63,280 bases of DNA. Origin: Streptomyces sp. MspMP-M5 (lineage in GTDB: Bacteria > Actinomycetota > Actinomycetes > Streptomycetales > Streptomycetaceae). How positions within the stretch are numbered: position 1 is the first letter of the stretch; the number at the start of each line of letters is the position of its first letter. This document shows positions 31,703 through 39,454 of the stretch, in pieces. Below the pieces are notes generated by a model. It saw only the letters and a list, made by a program, of their open reading frames with translations. It had not been told where the DNA came from and searched no databases. A program made the position numbers and the translations under genes. The stretch is from the NCBI RefSeq assembly GCF_000373585.1, contig NZ_KB891909.1, forward strand, positions 1 to 63,280, in the 5' to 3' direction.

Positions 31703-33451
31703 CTAGCACAGGAGCGGGCTGCCGTCGGGTATCTCCACCCAGCGGCGGGGCCGGCCGGTCACCGGCCGGGCGTCCGTCACGCGCAGGCCCGCCGCCGCGG
31801 AGGCGTACGCCAACTCCCTTGCGCCGTAGGTGTCCTGTGGCCGGGACCAGCTCCAGAAGCGGTAGAGCCAGTGCCCCTCGGGCTCGTCCCCGAACGGCGG
31901 GAGGCCGATCTCCTCGGTCAGCTCGGTGCGGCCGTCCCGGGAGAGCGTGCCGAAGGTGCCGCCGGCGGGATGGAAATACACGCCGTACGCGGCGGTGGCC
32001 GAGGAGAGGGCGTCCAGTACCCGGTCGGTGTTCAGCAGATACGAGAACGGCTGGATGAGGACACAGCCGCCCGGCACTCCCGTCACCCCGATCCGGCGGT
32101 GGTCCGGCCCCGCGCCGTCGTACGGATCGCCGTCGTATGCATCGGCGTCGTACGGCCCCGAGGCGGCCGGAGCCGGAGCCGCCCCGGCGTCGGGTTCGAG
32201 GGCCGGGCAGTCGCGGGGGTCGCGGCCCAGCCGCCGGACGGCCTCCGCCTCGTCGACGCCGGGCACGAACGCCACCGAGGTCCCGTCGGTGTGTGCCCCG
32301 CGGAACACCGCCACCCGCGCGTCCGCGTCCTGCTGGGCGGCGCGCTCCGCGGGCGTCAGCGGCACCGCGCCCGGCAGCGCGGCGAACAGCGGGGCCAGGG
32401 CGGTGGTCAGCGCCAGCCGGCCGGGGGAGCGGCCGCCGAGCTGCGGACTCCAGGCATCGGCGCCGGCCCGCAGCAGCAGCGCGGCGTTCTCCTCCGCGCC
32501 GTGGCAGACGGCGTGCCACAGCGGGGTGCAGCCCGCCGCGTCCGCCGCGTCCGCCGGCGCGCCCCAGTCGAGGAGTGCGGCGACGGCCTCGGGGGCGCCC
32601 TGGGCGGCGGCCCGATGCAGAGGGCTCTCCTCGGGGCTCGGTGCGAGGGCGGCGGGACCGGCGCCGTGAGCCGGCCGGGCCGGCACCAGGGAGGTGTCCC
32701 GCCAGGGGGACGGGGCCGGCAATCGCCCGTCGCCGCGGGCCGGCTCCGGGGCGGGCGGGGCCCACGGGCGCGGCTCGGGCTCGGCCGGCCGGGCCGGGAT
32801 CTCCGCCGGCCCCGGGCCGAGGCCGAGGAACCCCCGCGACTCCTCGCCCGCCGCCCGCGGGGCCGGCGGCGCGGCCTCCGGCCAGATCTCCAGCGCCTCG
32901 CCGGCCGCCGCCCGCAGCGGCCCGGCGTCGAAGACGGTGACCGTCTCGGGCACCTGCTCGTCAGGCCACTCGACCACCAACCGGGTGGTGCCGGCGGGCT
33001 GCAACTGCGAGAGGTGCAGCTCCAGTTCGTAGTGGAACGCGCCGCCGGTGCCGCCGCGCAGCCGGAACGTCGGGTGGGGCGGCCCGGACGACGGCCAGGG
33101 CGGACCGTCGAGCGTGGTGACCTTCCGTCCGTCGGCCAGCAGCAGACCACAGCGCAGCGCCCCGTCACCCGGCCGCCCGTACGGCGAGGTGCGGCCGCCG
33201 GGCCGGATCCGCCGCAGGAAGACCGACAGCCGCATCGTCACCGACCGCGGCCAGACCTCCCAGCCGGTGAGCAGGATCCGCACGTCCGGTCCGGCGCCGG
33301 CCTCGGCGACCTGCGCGAGGCGCGCCGGGACGAACCACTGGGACGGCGCGAACTCCTCGTCCCCCGCGGGCGCGTACGGGCTCAACTCCAGGGTTTCGTC
33401 AGGGGGTTCGGGCGGGGGAGGGGAAGCGGGCAGACCGTCGAAGAAGCTCAT
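31703..33451 (-). CDS. Ankyrin-repeat protein with SseB-like ends
   Basis: A 582-residue protein with no signal peptide. Residues 25-165 form a beta-rich domain (ILLTGWEVWPRSVTMRLSVF). A Pro/Ala-rich linker leads to two or three ankyrin repeats near 270-350 (SPLHRAAAQGAPEAVAALLDWGA, then CTPLWHAVCHGAEENAALLLRAGADA). The C-terminal 170 residues resemble the SseB/enhanced-serine-sensitivity fold and end in a conserved WVEIPDGSPLLC. Ankyrin repeats bind partner proteins; the partner is unknown. No strong Shine-Dalgarno sequence precedes ATG 33451. It is a possible cytoplasmic scaffold. Confidence 0.72.
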   Translation of the reverse strand: MSFFDGLPASPPPPEPPDETLELSPYAPAGDEEFAPSQWFVPARLAQVAEAGAGPDVRILLTGWEVWPRSVTMRLSVFLRRIRPGGRTSPYGRPGDGALRCGLLLADGRKVTTLDGPPWPSSGPPHPTFRLRGGTGGAFHYELELHLSQLQPAGTTRLVVEWPDEQVPETVTVFDAGPLRAAAGEALEIWPEAAPPAPRAAGEESRGFLGLGPGPAEIPARPAEPEPRPWAPPAPEPARGDGRLPAPSPWRDTSLVPARPAHGAGPAALAPSPEESPLHRAAAQGAPEAVAALLDWGAPADAADAAGCTPLWHAVCHGAEENAALLLRAGADAWSPQLGGRSPGRLALTTALAPLFAALPGAVPLTPAERAAQQDADARVAVFRGAHTDGTSVAFVPGVDEAEAVRRLGRDPRDCPALEPDAGAAPAPAASGPYDADAYDGDPYDGAGPDHRRIGVTGVPGGCVLIQPFSYLLNTDRVLDALSSATAAYGVYFHPAGGTFGTLSRDGRTELTEEIGLPPFGDEPEGHWLYRFWSWSRPQDTYGARELAYASAAAGLRVTDARPVTGRPRRWVEIPDGSPLLC

Positions 33452-33520
33452 GCCCCGATCGTGACACCCGCCACTGACAGTCGGCCCGCGCCGCGGCCGC
33501 CGCCCCGCCGCCCCGCCGGC

Positions 33521-34525
33521 TCAGCCCGTCAGCCGCGGCAGCACCTGCTCCGCGAACAGCTTCAGCGACCGCCAGCCCTCCTCGACCGGCATCCCGCCGC
33601 ACAGCGGATGCAGGATCAACGCGCCCCGGGCGCCGTCCTCTTGGGCCAGCGCGACGCAGTCGTCCGGCGTGAGGATCCGGTACACGCCCTCCTCGCGCAG
33701 CGCCTCGGCGTCCCGCGCGGCGGAGCGCACCGCGGAGTGCGTCCCGGCCGCCTGCCAGGCCGCGTACCGCTGCGCCTCGTACAGCAGATGCCCGCCGTGC
33801 TCGGCCCAGCTCCGGTCCGGGTCCTCGGAGAGGTGCAGCAGGCAGGTGCGCCGCGGCGGTTGCAGCACCCAGCCCTCGGTCCCGGCGGCGGCGCACTGCT
33901 CGTGGTAGTAGCGCTCCAGCTCCGGCAGGTGGGCGCTGGGGAAGAGCGGCAGCCCCAGCCGGGCGGCGCGCCGGGCCGCGGGCCGCGAGGAGCCCCCGAC
34001 GAGCAGCGCCGGATGCGGCCGGGTGTACGGGCGCGGGGTGACCCGGACGGTGCGTCCCCGGTAGCGGAACGGTTCGCCGGTCCAGGCGTCCAGGAGCGCC
34101 TGGAGCACCTCGTCCTGGAGGGCGCCGCGGTCCCGCCACTCCTTGCCGTGTGCCGCGTACTCCTCGGGCCGGTAGCCGAGGCCGGCGACAGTGATCAGCC
34201 GGCCGGCGCCTATCAGGTCGAGCACGGCGAGGTCCTCGGCCAGCCGCAGCGGGTCGTGCAGCGGGGTGATCATGGCGGAGACGGTGACGCCGATCCGGCG
34301 GGTGCTGCCGAGGACCGCGCCCGCGAAGGCGAGCGGGGAGGGCATCCAGCCGTTGTCGGTGGCGTGGTGCTCCTCGGTCTGGATCATGCCCAGGCCGTGG
34401 TCGTCGGCGTACCGGGCCATCTCGACGGCGGCCCGGTAGCGGGCGGAGAGTTCCGCCGGCCCGCCCGGTGGGCCCGCGAGGTTGAAACGCAGGACCGTGG
34501 TGGGTGCGGTGTGACCGGCGGACAT
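33521..34525 (-). CDS. LLM-class flavin-dependent oxidoreductase
   Basis: A 334-residue bacterial-luciferase-like TIM barrel. TTVLRFNLAG starts strand 1. IQTEEHHATDNGWMPSPLAF carries the conserved EHH segment near residue 50, and VSAMITPLHDPLRLAEDLAVLD near 101 and GRLITVAGLGYRPEEYAAHG near 127 are typical. The cofactor is FMN or F420. The cofC gene in this window is compatible with F420, but the sequence does not decide. Its ribosome binding site is buried in a 13-bp hairpin and a TetR-like palindrome lies further upstream, so expression looks tightly controlled. The substrate is unknown. Confidence 0.85.
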   Translation of the reverse strand: MSAGHTAPTTVLRFNLAGPPGGPAELSARYRAAVEMARYADDHGLGMIQTEEHHATDNGWMPSPLAFAGAVLGSTRRIGVTVSAMITPLHDPLRLAEDLAVLDLIGAGRLITVAGLGYRPEEYAAHGKEWRDRGALQDEVLQALLDAWTGEPFRYRGRTVRVTPRPYTRPHPALLVGGSSRPAARRAARLGLPLFPSAHLPELERYYHEQCAAAGTEGWVLQPPRRTCLLHLSEDPDRSWAEHGGHLLYEAQRYAAWQAAGTHSAVRSAARDAEALREEGVYRILTPDDCVALAQEDGARGALILHPLCGGMPVEEGWRSLKLFAEQVLPRLTG

Positions 34526-34530
34526 GACGG

Positions 34531-34565
34531 GGTCCCCTTCGCCTGAGCAGGTGGCGAAGGGGACC
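34531..34565 (-). promoter_or_regulatory. Hairpin sequestering the ribosome binding site of the LLM gene
   Basis: A perfect 13-bp inverted repeat (34531-34543 with 34553-34565, 9-nt loop) starts five bases before the ATG at 34525. In the mRNA the GAAGGGG Shine-Dalgarno sequence would be paired. Confidence 0.6.
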
Positions 34566-34569
34566 GTAA

Positions 34570-34584
34570 CTGACGATACGTCAG
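34570..34584. promoter_or_regulatory. Palindrome CTGACG-ATA-CGTCAG
   Basis: Perfect 6+3+6 palindrome, 45 bp before the LLM gene and next to the hairpin. The same arms and outer bases occur at 19606-19620. Confidence 0.5.
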
Positions 34585-34618
34585 CCCGCCAGGGGCACGG
34601 TCGGGAACCGGCCGCGGG

Positions 34619-36106
34619 TCAGCCGGCCTCGACGGCCTGCCGCGCGTCGTCGGCCGCCGGCGCCGGGGTCTCGTTCTCCGGGGCCGCGGGCAGGACCGCG
34701 AAGACCACCGCGGCGATCAGGATGGTGGCCGCCCAGCCCAGGCCGTTCTCGCCGATCCAGGTGCCGGCCAGCGGACCCGCGAACCACTGCACCTTGGTGA
34801 AGCACAGCCCCGCGGCCAGCGCGACCGCCCAGGCCGTCAGGGCCTGCCAGCAGAAACCGCCCTTGTACCAGTAGCGGCTGGTCCGGCCGATCGTCATCAG
34901 GCTCTCCGCGTCGTAGCGGACGGCCTTCTTGCGGCGGCGCACCATGTCGATGCCGTAGACGCCGATCCAGGCGGAGAACGAGACGCCCAGCAGGGTCAGG
35001 AAGGCGATGAACTGGCCGACGAAGTCCTTGGCCACCAGCATCATGAACAGCCCGCCGATCAGGCTGATCGCGGCGTTGATGCTGACCGCCAGGGCGCGCG
35101 GCAGCTTGACGCCCATGGTCTGTGCGGTGAAGCCCGCGGAGTACATCGACAGGCTGTTGATCAGCATCATGCCGATCAGCGCGGTGATCAGGTACGGGAT
35201 AGCGATGGCCGACGGCAGCACCTGGCCGAGGAACGACATCGGGTCGGTGTTCTGGTTGGCCAGCTCCGGGTTGGAGACGGCCATCACGCCGCCCATGACC
35301 ACCATCGGGACGAGCACCAGGGCGGCACCCGAGACGGTGGTGCCGACGATCTTCCGGCCGGAGGCGGAGTGCGGCAGGTAGCGCGCGAAGTCCGGGCCGG
35401 TGGGCACCCAGCTGAGGCCGCCGGCCGCGATGGTGCCGACGCCCGCGATCATCATCGCGCCGCTGCCCGGCGACTTGGCGAAGATCGCACCCCACGGCAT
35501 CTCGACGATCAGGTAGATCAGGACGACGACGCTGATGAGGCTGAAGAGGTACGTGGAGTACTTGTTGCAGAGGTTGAGCGCCTTGCGGCCCATCCCGCTG
35601 ACCAGGAAGGTGCAGGCCACGAACCCCAACAGGGTCACCACGACCAGGAAGTTGTTGGTCCGGATGCCGAAGACCAGGCGGAGCACGGTCAGCATCGCGT
35701 AGGCGCCGCTGACCGCGTTGATCGTCTCCCAGCCGAAGCGGGCGACCCACAGGATCGCGCCCGGGAAGTAGTTGCCGCGCACGCCGAAGGCGGCCCGGGA
35801 GAGCATCGCGCCCGGCGCGCCGCCCCACTTCCCGGAGACCGAGAGCAGGCCGACGATCCCGAACGAGATGGTCGAGGCGATCGCGGCGACGACCAGGACC
35901 TGCCAGAAGTTCAGGCCGTTGTTGATCACCAGGGAGGCGCCCATGGTGAGCAGCAGCACGCTGATGTTGGCCGCCACCCAGGTCGGGAAGAGTTCGCGGA
36001 CCCGCCCTCGGCGCTCGTGGTCGGGAACCGGCTCGATTCCGCGCGTTTCGACGGCGCCGTCGACTTCCGGGGTGGACGTGGGTGCGGACGTAGTGCTGGT
36101 GCCCAT
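34619..36106 (-). CDS. Cytosine/purine permease (NCS1, CodB-like)
   Basis: A 495-residue, 12-helix NCS1 transporter for cytosine, purines or a related base. Helix 1 (WVAANISVLLLTMGASLVI) is followed by GKWGGAPGAMLSRAAFGVRG, a family hallmark. MPWGAIFAKSP and SWVPTGPDFARYLP in the middle also fit CodB/purine-cytosine permeases. The acidic N-terminus and C-terminus are cytoplasmic. The SD-like GGAG precedes ATG 36106 at loose spacing. No deaminase gene is adjacent, so the substrate is open. Confidence 0.87.
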   Translation of the reverse strand: MGTSTTSAPTSTPEVDGAVETRGIEPVPDHERRGRVRELFPTWVAANISVLLLTMGASLVINNGLNFWQVLVVAAIASTISFGIVGLLSVSGKWGGAPGAMLSRAAFGVRGNYFPGAILWVARFGWETINAVSGAYAMLTVLRLVFGIRTNNFLVVVTLLGFVACTFLVSGMGRKALNLCNKYSTYLFSLISVVVLIYLIVEMPWGAIFAKSPGSGAMMIAGVGTIAAGGLSWVPTGPDFARYLPHSASGRKIVGTTVSGAALVLVPMVVMGGVMAVSNPELANQNTDPMSFLGQVLPSAIAIPYLITALIGMMLINSLSMYSAGFTAQTMGVKLPRALAVSINAAISLIGGLFMMLVAKDFVGQFIAFLTLLGVSFSAWIGVYGIDMVRRRKKAVRYDAESLMTIGRTSRYWYKGGFCWQALTAWAVALAAGLCFTKVQWFAGPLAGTWIGENGLGWAATILIAAVVFAVLPAAPENETPAPAADDARQAVEAG

Positions 36107-36530
36107 GGGTGCAGCTGTCTCCGTGCGGGGGTCTGGGGAGCACCCCCGGGGGAGGAGGTGCAGGCAGCGGCTGTGGTGCCTGGCCAGAAAGTGGTTGCCA
36201 GGACTCTACGCGCGTTGCGCGGCCGCTCACCATCGTACTTTGATCCAACTTCGGACGGTCCGCCCCCTTGGACTCCCTGACGATGACACGAAATCCCCGG
36301 TCCTGTCGATGAATCCAGTCACACCCCCCTGATCAGGACATACACGACGCTATCGACGGCCGTGAAGGCAACCAGAGGTGCCTCTTCCGCGTTTTCGCCG
36401 CCCTCCGGAGCCCCGTGGCAGGCCCGTCGGAGAGACGCATGTCTCGTTTGAGCGCCGTCCGCCGGCCGCCGCGCGGCGGGATCTCGACGGCCCGGGCATG
36501 ACGCGCCGGATTTGGTGCAAGGTGATCGGG
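36107..36530. other. Intergenic region with the leader of the NCS1 permease gene
   Basis: The 424-bp divergent region holds two hairpins in the minus-strand leader: GGGGGT/ACCCCC (36147-36127) and CCTGGC/GCCAGG (36202-36179). No TPP, purine or other known riboswitch core was recognised. The part nearer 36530 shows nothing I can assign. Confidence 0.4.
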
Positions 36531-36773
36531 ATGAACGACAGCGACCACGCGCAGGAGGCCGATGTGCCCGGCAAGACGTGCCAGTGGTGCCAGGGCACCG
36601 GCTATGTGTCCCAGGCCCTGGCCTACGCCCCCGGCGTCGACCCGTTCCGGGGCCCCCACGAGACCGTCCAGCGGGCCGGCGAGTGCCGGCACTGCCGGGG
36701 ATCGGGGGCGTACGACTCCCACCGCGACCCCACACTGGAGCGCTGGCGGACGGAGCAGCACCGGGAGTCCTGA
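36531..36773 (+). CDS. Small DnaJ-type zinc-finger protein
   Basis: An 80-residue protein with two CxxCxGxG-type motifs, CQWCQGTGY and CRHCRGSGA, about 30 residues apart, as in the DnaJ cysteine-rich domain. It would hold one zinc ion. It has no J domain. I chose ATG 36531, preceded by AAGGTGATC; ATG 36498 would add eleven residues. The family is common in streptomycetes beside ftsY. The function is unknown. Confidence 0.75.
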   Translation: MNDSDHAQEADVPGKTCQWCQGTGYVSQALAYAPGVDPFRGPHETVQRAGECRHCRGSGAYDSHRDPTLERWRTEQHRES

Positions 36774-36884
36774 GGCGGAGCACCCAGGGGCCCCGGGGAC
36801 CCGGCGCGCCGCACAGGGGCCCGGCGCGGGCCCCCGGGCGCGTGCGGCCGTCCCCCGCGGGCCGTGGCTGATACTGGAGGGGTT

Positions 36885-38120
36885 ATGGAAACCGTCATCC
36901 TTGCTGTAGTCATCGCCGTGGTCGTGCTCGGCGCGATCAGCGGGCTCGTCGTCAGCGGCCGCAGAAAGAAGCAGCTGCCGCCGCCCCCGCCGGCCGCTCC
37001 CCAGCCCTCCGTCACCGCGCCCCCCGCCGAACCGCACGTCGGCGAGGAGGCCGAGACCCCCAGCGACGAAGAACGTCGCACCATCGAAGAAGTCGAGCTG
37101 CCCACCGCCGAGGCCCCCGCGGCCGAGGCCGAGGCACCCGTCGCCGAGCCGGCGGCGCCCGCGGCGCCCGCCGTCGAGGTCCCCGAGCCGACCGCCGGCC
37201 GCCTGGTCCGGCTGCGCGCCCGGCTCGCCCGCTCCCAGAACACCCTCGGCAAGGGCCTGCTGACCCTGCTGTCCCGCGAGCACCTCGACGAGGACACCTG
37301 GGAGGAGATCGAGGACACCCTCCTCACCGCCGACGTCGGCGTCGCCCCCACCCAGGAACTGGTCGAGCGGCTCCGCGAGCGGGTCAAGGTCCTGGGCACC
37401 CGCACCCCCGAGGACCTGCGTCAGCTGCTCCGCGAGGAGCTGCTCGCCCTCATCGGCACCGACGCCGACCGCACCGTGCACACCGCCAACGGCATCGGCA
37501 ACGGCGGCGACGAGATCCCCGGCGTCGTGATGGTCGTCGGCGTCAACGGCACCGGCAAGACCACCACCACCGGCAAGCTCGCCCGCGTCCTGGTGGCCGA
37601 CGGCAGGTCCGTGGTGCTCGGCGCCGCCGACACCTTCCGCGCCGCCGCCGCCGACCAGCTCCAGACCTGGGGCGAGCGGGTCGGCGCCCGCACCGTCCGC
37701 GGCCCCGAGGGCGGCGACCCGGCGTCCATCGCCTTCGACGCCGTCAAGGAGGGCATCGCCGAGTCCGCCGATGTCGTCCTGATCGACACCGCGGGCCGGC
37801 TGCACACCAAGACCGGCCTGATGGACGAGCTGGGCAAGGTCAAGCGGGTCGTCGAGAAGCACGGCCCGGTCGGCGAGGTGCTGCTCGTCCTCGACGCCAC
37901 CACCGGCCAGAACGGCCTGGTGCAGGCGCGGGTCTTCGCCGAGGTCGTGGACATCACCGGTGTGGTGCTCACCAAGCTCGACGGCACCGCCAAGGGCGGC
38001 ATCATCATCGCCGTCCAGCGCGAACTGGGCGTGCCGGTCAAGCTGGTCGGCCTGGGCGAGGGCCCGGACGACCTGGCGCCGTTCGAGCCCGAGGCGTTCG
38101 TGGACGCACTGATCAACTGA
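36885..38120 (+). CDS. ftsY: Signal recognition particle receptor FtsY
   Basis: FtsY (411 residues) docks SRP-ribosome complexes at the membrane. A transmembrane helix opens the protein (TVILAVVIAVVVLGAISGLVV), followed by an acidic Pro/Ala/Glu linker to about residue 105. The N domain follows. The G domain carries GVNGTGKTTTTGKLARVL near 219, DTFRAAAADQL near 247, DTAGRLHTKTGLMDELGKV near 302 and TKLDGTAKGG near 364. ATG 36885 follows CTGGAGGGG. Its partner ffh is in the window at 45673. The N-terminal helix replaces the amphipathic tether of E. coli. Confidence 0.96.
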   Translation: METVILAVVIAVVVLGAISGLVVSGRRKKQLPPPPPAAPQPSVTAPPAEPHVGEEAETPSDEERRTIEEVELPTAEAPAAEAEAPVAEPAAPAAPAVEVPEPTAGRLVRLRARLARSQNTLGKGLLTLLSREHLDEDTWEEIEDTLLTADVGVAPTQELVERLRERVKVLGTRTPEDLRQLLREELLALIGTDADRTVHTANGIGNGGDEIPGVVMVVGVNGTGKTTTTGKLARVLVADGRSVVLGAADTFRAAAADQLQTWGERVGARTVRGPEGGDPASIAFDAVKEGIAESADVVLIDTAGRLHTKTGLMDELGKVKRVVEKHGPVGEVLLVLDATTGQNGLVQARVFAEVVDITGVVLTKLDGTAKGGIIIAVQRELGVPVKLVGLGEGPDDLAPFEPEAFVDALIN

Positions 38121-38154
38121 GCCGGCCGGCTGGCCGGTCCGGCGGCACGGCGTG

Positions 38155-38207
38155 ACGGCGGCGGCCCCCGGTATCCGTATTGCGCGGATACCGGGGGCCG
38201 CCGCCGT
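38155..38207. terminator. Bidirectional terminator after ftsY
   Basis: A perfect 23-bp inverted repeat (38155-38177 with 38185-38207) with a 7-nt loop, between convergent genes. It is the longest hairpin I see in the window. Confidence 0.9.
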
Positions 38208-38272
38208 TCCCGTAGGGTGACGGGCCCGCGAGGGCCGGTACCCCGGCGGGCGGCGCGGCGCGGCGTCCCGGC

Positions 38273-38977
38273 TCAGCACACCGCCGGCCGGGCCGCGGCG
38301 GAGCCCGCCCGGCCGCCCGCCGACCGGTGGCACACATACGCCAGTGCCCCCAGCAGCAGCCGGGCCTGCGGCGGCCGGCCCGCGGTGTCCAGCGTCGGCG
38401 GGCGCAGCCAGCGCATCGGCCCGTGCCCGCCCACGTCGGACGGCGGCGCGGTGACGTGGTCACCGGGGCCCAGCGGACGCAGATCCAGATCCGCGTCGTC
38501 CCAGCCCATGCGGTAGAGGAGGTCGGGGAGCGCGGCGGCCGCCCCCGGGGCGACGAAGAACAGCGCGCGCCCCGTCGGCGCGGCGGCCACCGGCCCCAGC
38601 GGCAGCCCCATCCGCTCCAGCCGCACCACCGCCGCCCGGCCCGCGCCCTCCGGTACGTCGAGGACGTCGAAGGTCCGGCCCACCGGGAGCAGCACCGCCG
38701 CGCCCGGCGTCTCCGCCCAGGCCGCCACCGCCCTCTCCAGCGTCGCCCCGGCCGCCAACTCCCGGCCGAAGGAGAGCGGATGGGCCCCCGGGGCCGGGCA
38801 GTCCGCGGCCCCGCACGAGCACTCCGTCCGGCCGCCGGCCCGCACCGCACGGGCTCCCGGGACGACGTCCCACCCCCACAGGCCCGTGTACTCCGCCACC
38901 GCGGTGCCCTCGGCCGAGCGGGTGCGGCGGCGCGACCCGGGACGGAGGTCCCGGAGGGCGCCGATCGTGAAACCCAT
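38273..38977 (-). CDS. Prim-pol-like (bifunctional DNA primase/polymerase N-terminal) protein
   Basis: A 234-residue protein resembling the N-terminal domain of bifunctional primase/polymerases: GLWGWDVVPGARAV, then a zinc-type block CSCGAADCPAPGAHPLSF, then GRTFDVLDVP as the possible acidic catalytic strand. No helicase domain follows, so it is stand-alone. Relatives in Streptomyces lie next to nsdA, and their role is unknown. ATG 38977 follows TTGGAGGGGG at close spacing. Confidence 0.75.
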   Translation of the reverse strand: MGFTIGALRDLRPGSRRRTRSAEGTAVAEYTGLWGWDVVPGARAVRAGGRTECSCGAADCPAPGAHPLSFGRELAAGATLERAVAAWAETPGAAVLLPVGRTFDVLDVPEGAGRAAVVRLERMGLPLGPVAAAPTGRALFFVAPGAAAALPDLLYRMGWDDADLDLRPLGPGDHVTAPPSDVGGHGPMRWLRPPTLDTAGRPPQARLLLGALAYVCHRSAGGRAGSAAARPAVC

Positions 38978-39454
38978 GCCCCCTCCAACGGGTGGTGCGT
39001 ACGAGTGGTGACGAGTCGGGGAGTTGACGAGGAGACGGTTCTTCACTCTGGTGTTCACGCTCCGTCGGCGGGTCGCGATGCCGGTGGTGTGCCGTCGTGC
39101 GCCGGGTGGTGCGGTGCGGCGCGCACGCCCTGGTGTGCTCCGTTCCGCCCAGCCCCGCACGACCTGTGTCAAGTCAATCGCGAGAGGCCACCGGGGAGTT
39201 CTGTCGAAGGGGTGGCGAATGGTGGCGTTTCCGCAATCGACCTCCCGGCGGGCGTGATCGTAGGATTACTTTCGGTGCACGATCCCGAAGGGGCATCCTT
39301 CGCACGGGTATGCCCGTGGCAAGTCGTGCGAAGGCCGCGGCCGAGGTGTGGCCGGAATCCGCGGTCGGGTAGATGTACCGCGGAACGGACGCCGCAACAG
39401 GCGGCATCCTGTGGGGGGTTCGCGGCGAAGCGCTATCGGAAGGGGGGCATCCCT
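38978..39454. other. Divergent regulatory region upstream of nsdA
   Basis: This 477-bp region holds GATCGT/ACGATC arms at 39256-39261 and 39279-39284 and nested hairpins at 39297-39334. The site AAGGGGGG lies before the nsdA start. The plus strand has an open frame through here, but codon bias is poor and I regard it as non-coding. Confidence 0.45.
39297..39334. promoter_or_regulatory. Nested hairpins upstream of nsdA
   Basis: Outer arms CCTTCGCACG/CGTGCGAAGG (39297-39306 with 39325-39334) share bases with inner arms CACGGG/CCCGTG (39303-39308 with 39313-39318), so the two stems are partly exclusive. Confidence 0.5.

Noticed and set aside
36107..36300. A TPP or purine riboswitch before the NCS1 permease
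   Set aside because: I found hairpins but none of the conserved core strings of these riboswitches.
38327..39454. Upstream extension of the nsdA frame through the divergent region
   Set aside because: The extension crosses the convergent prim-pol gene and palindromes, has poor codon bias, and GTG 39455 has a good ribosome binding site.
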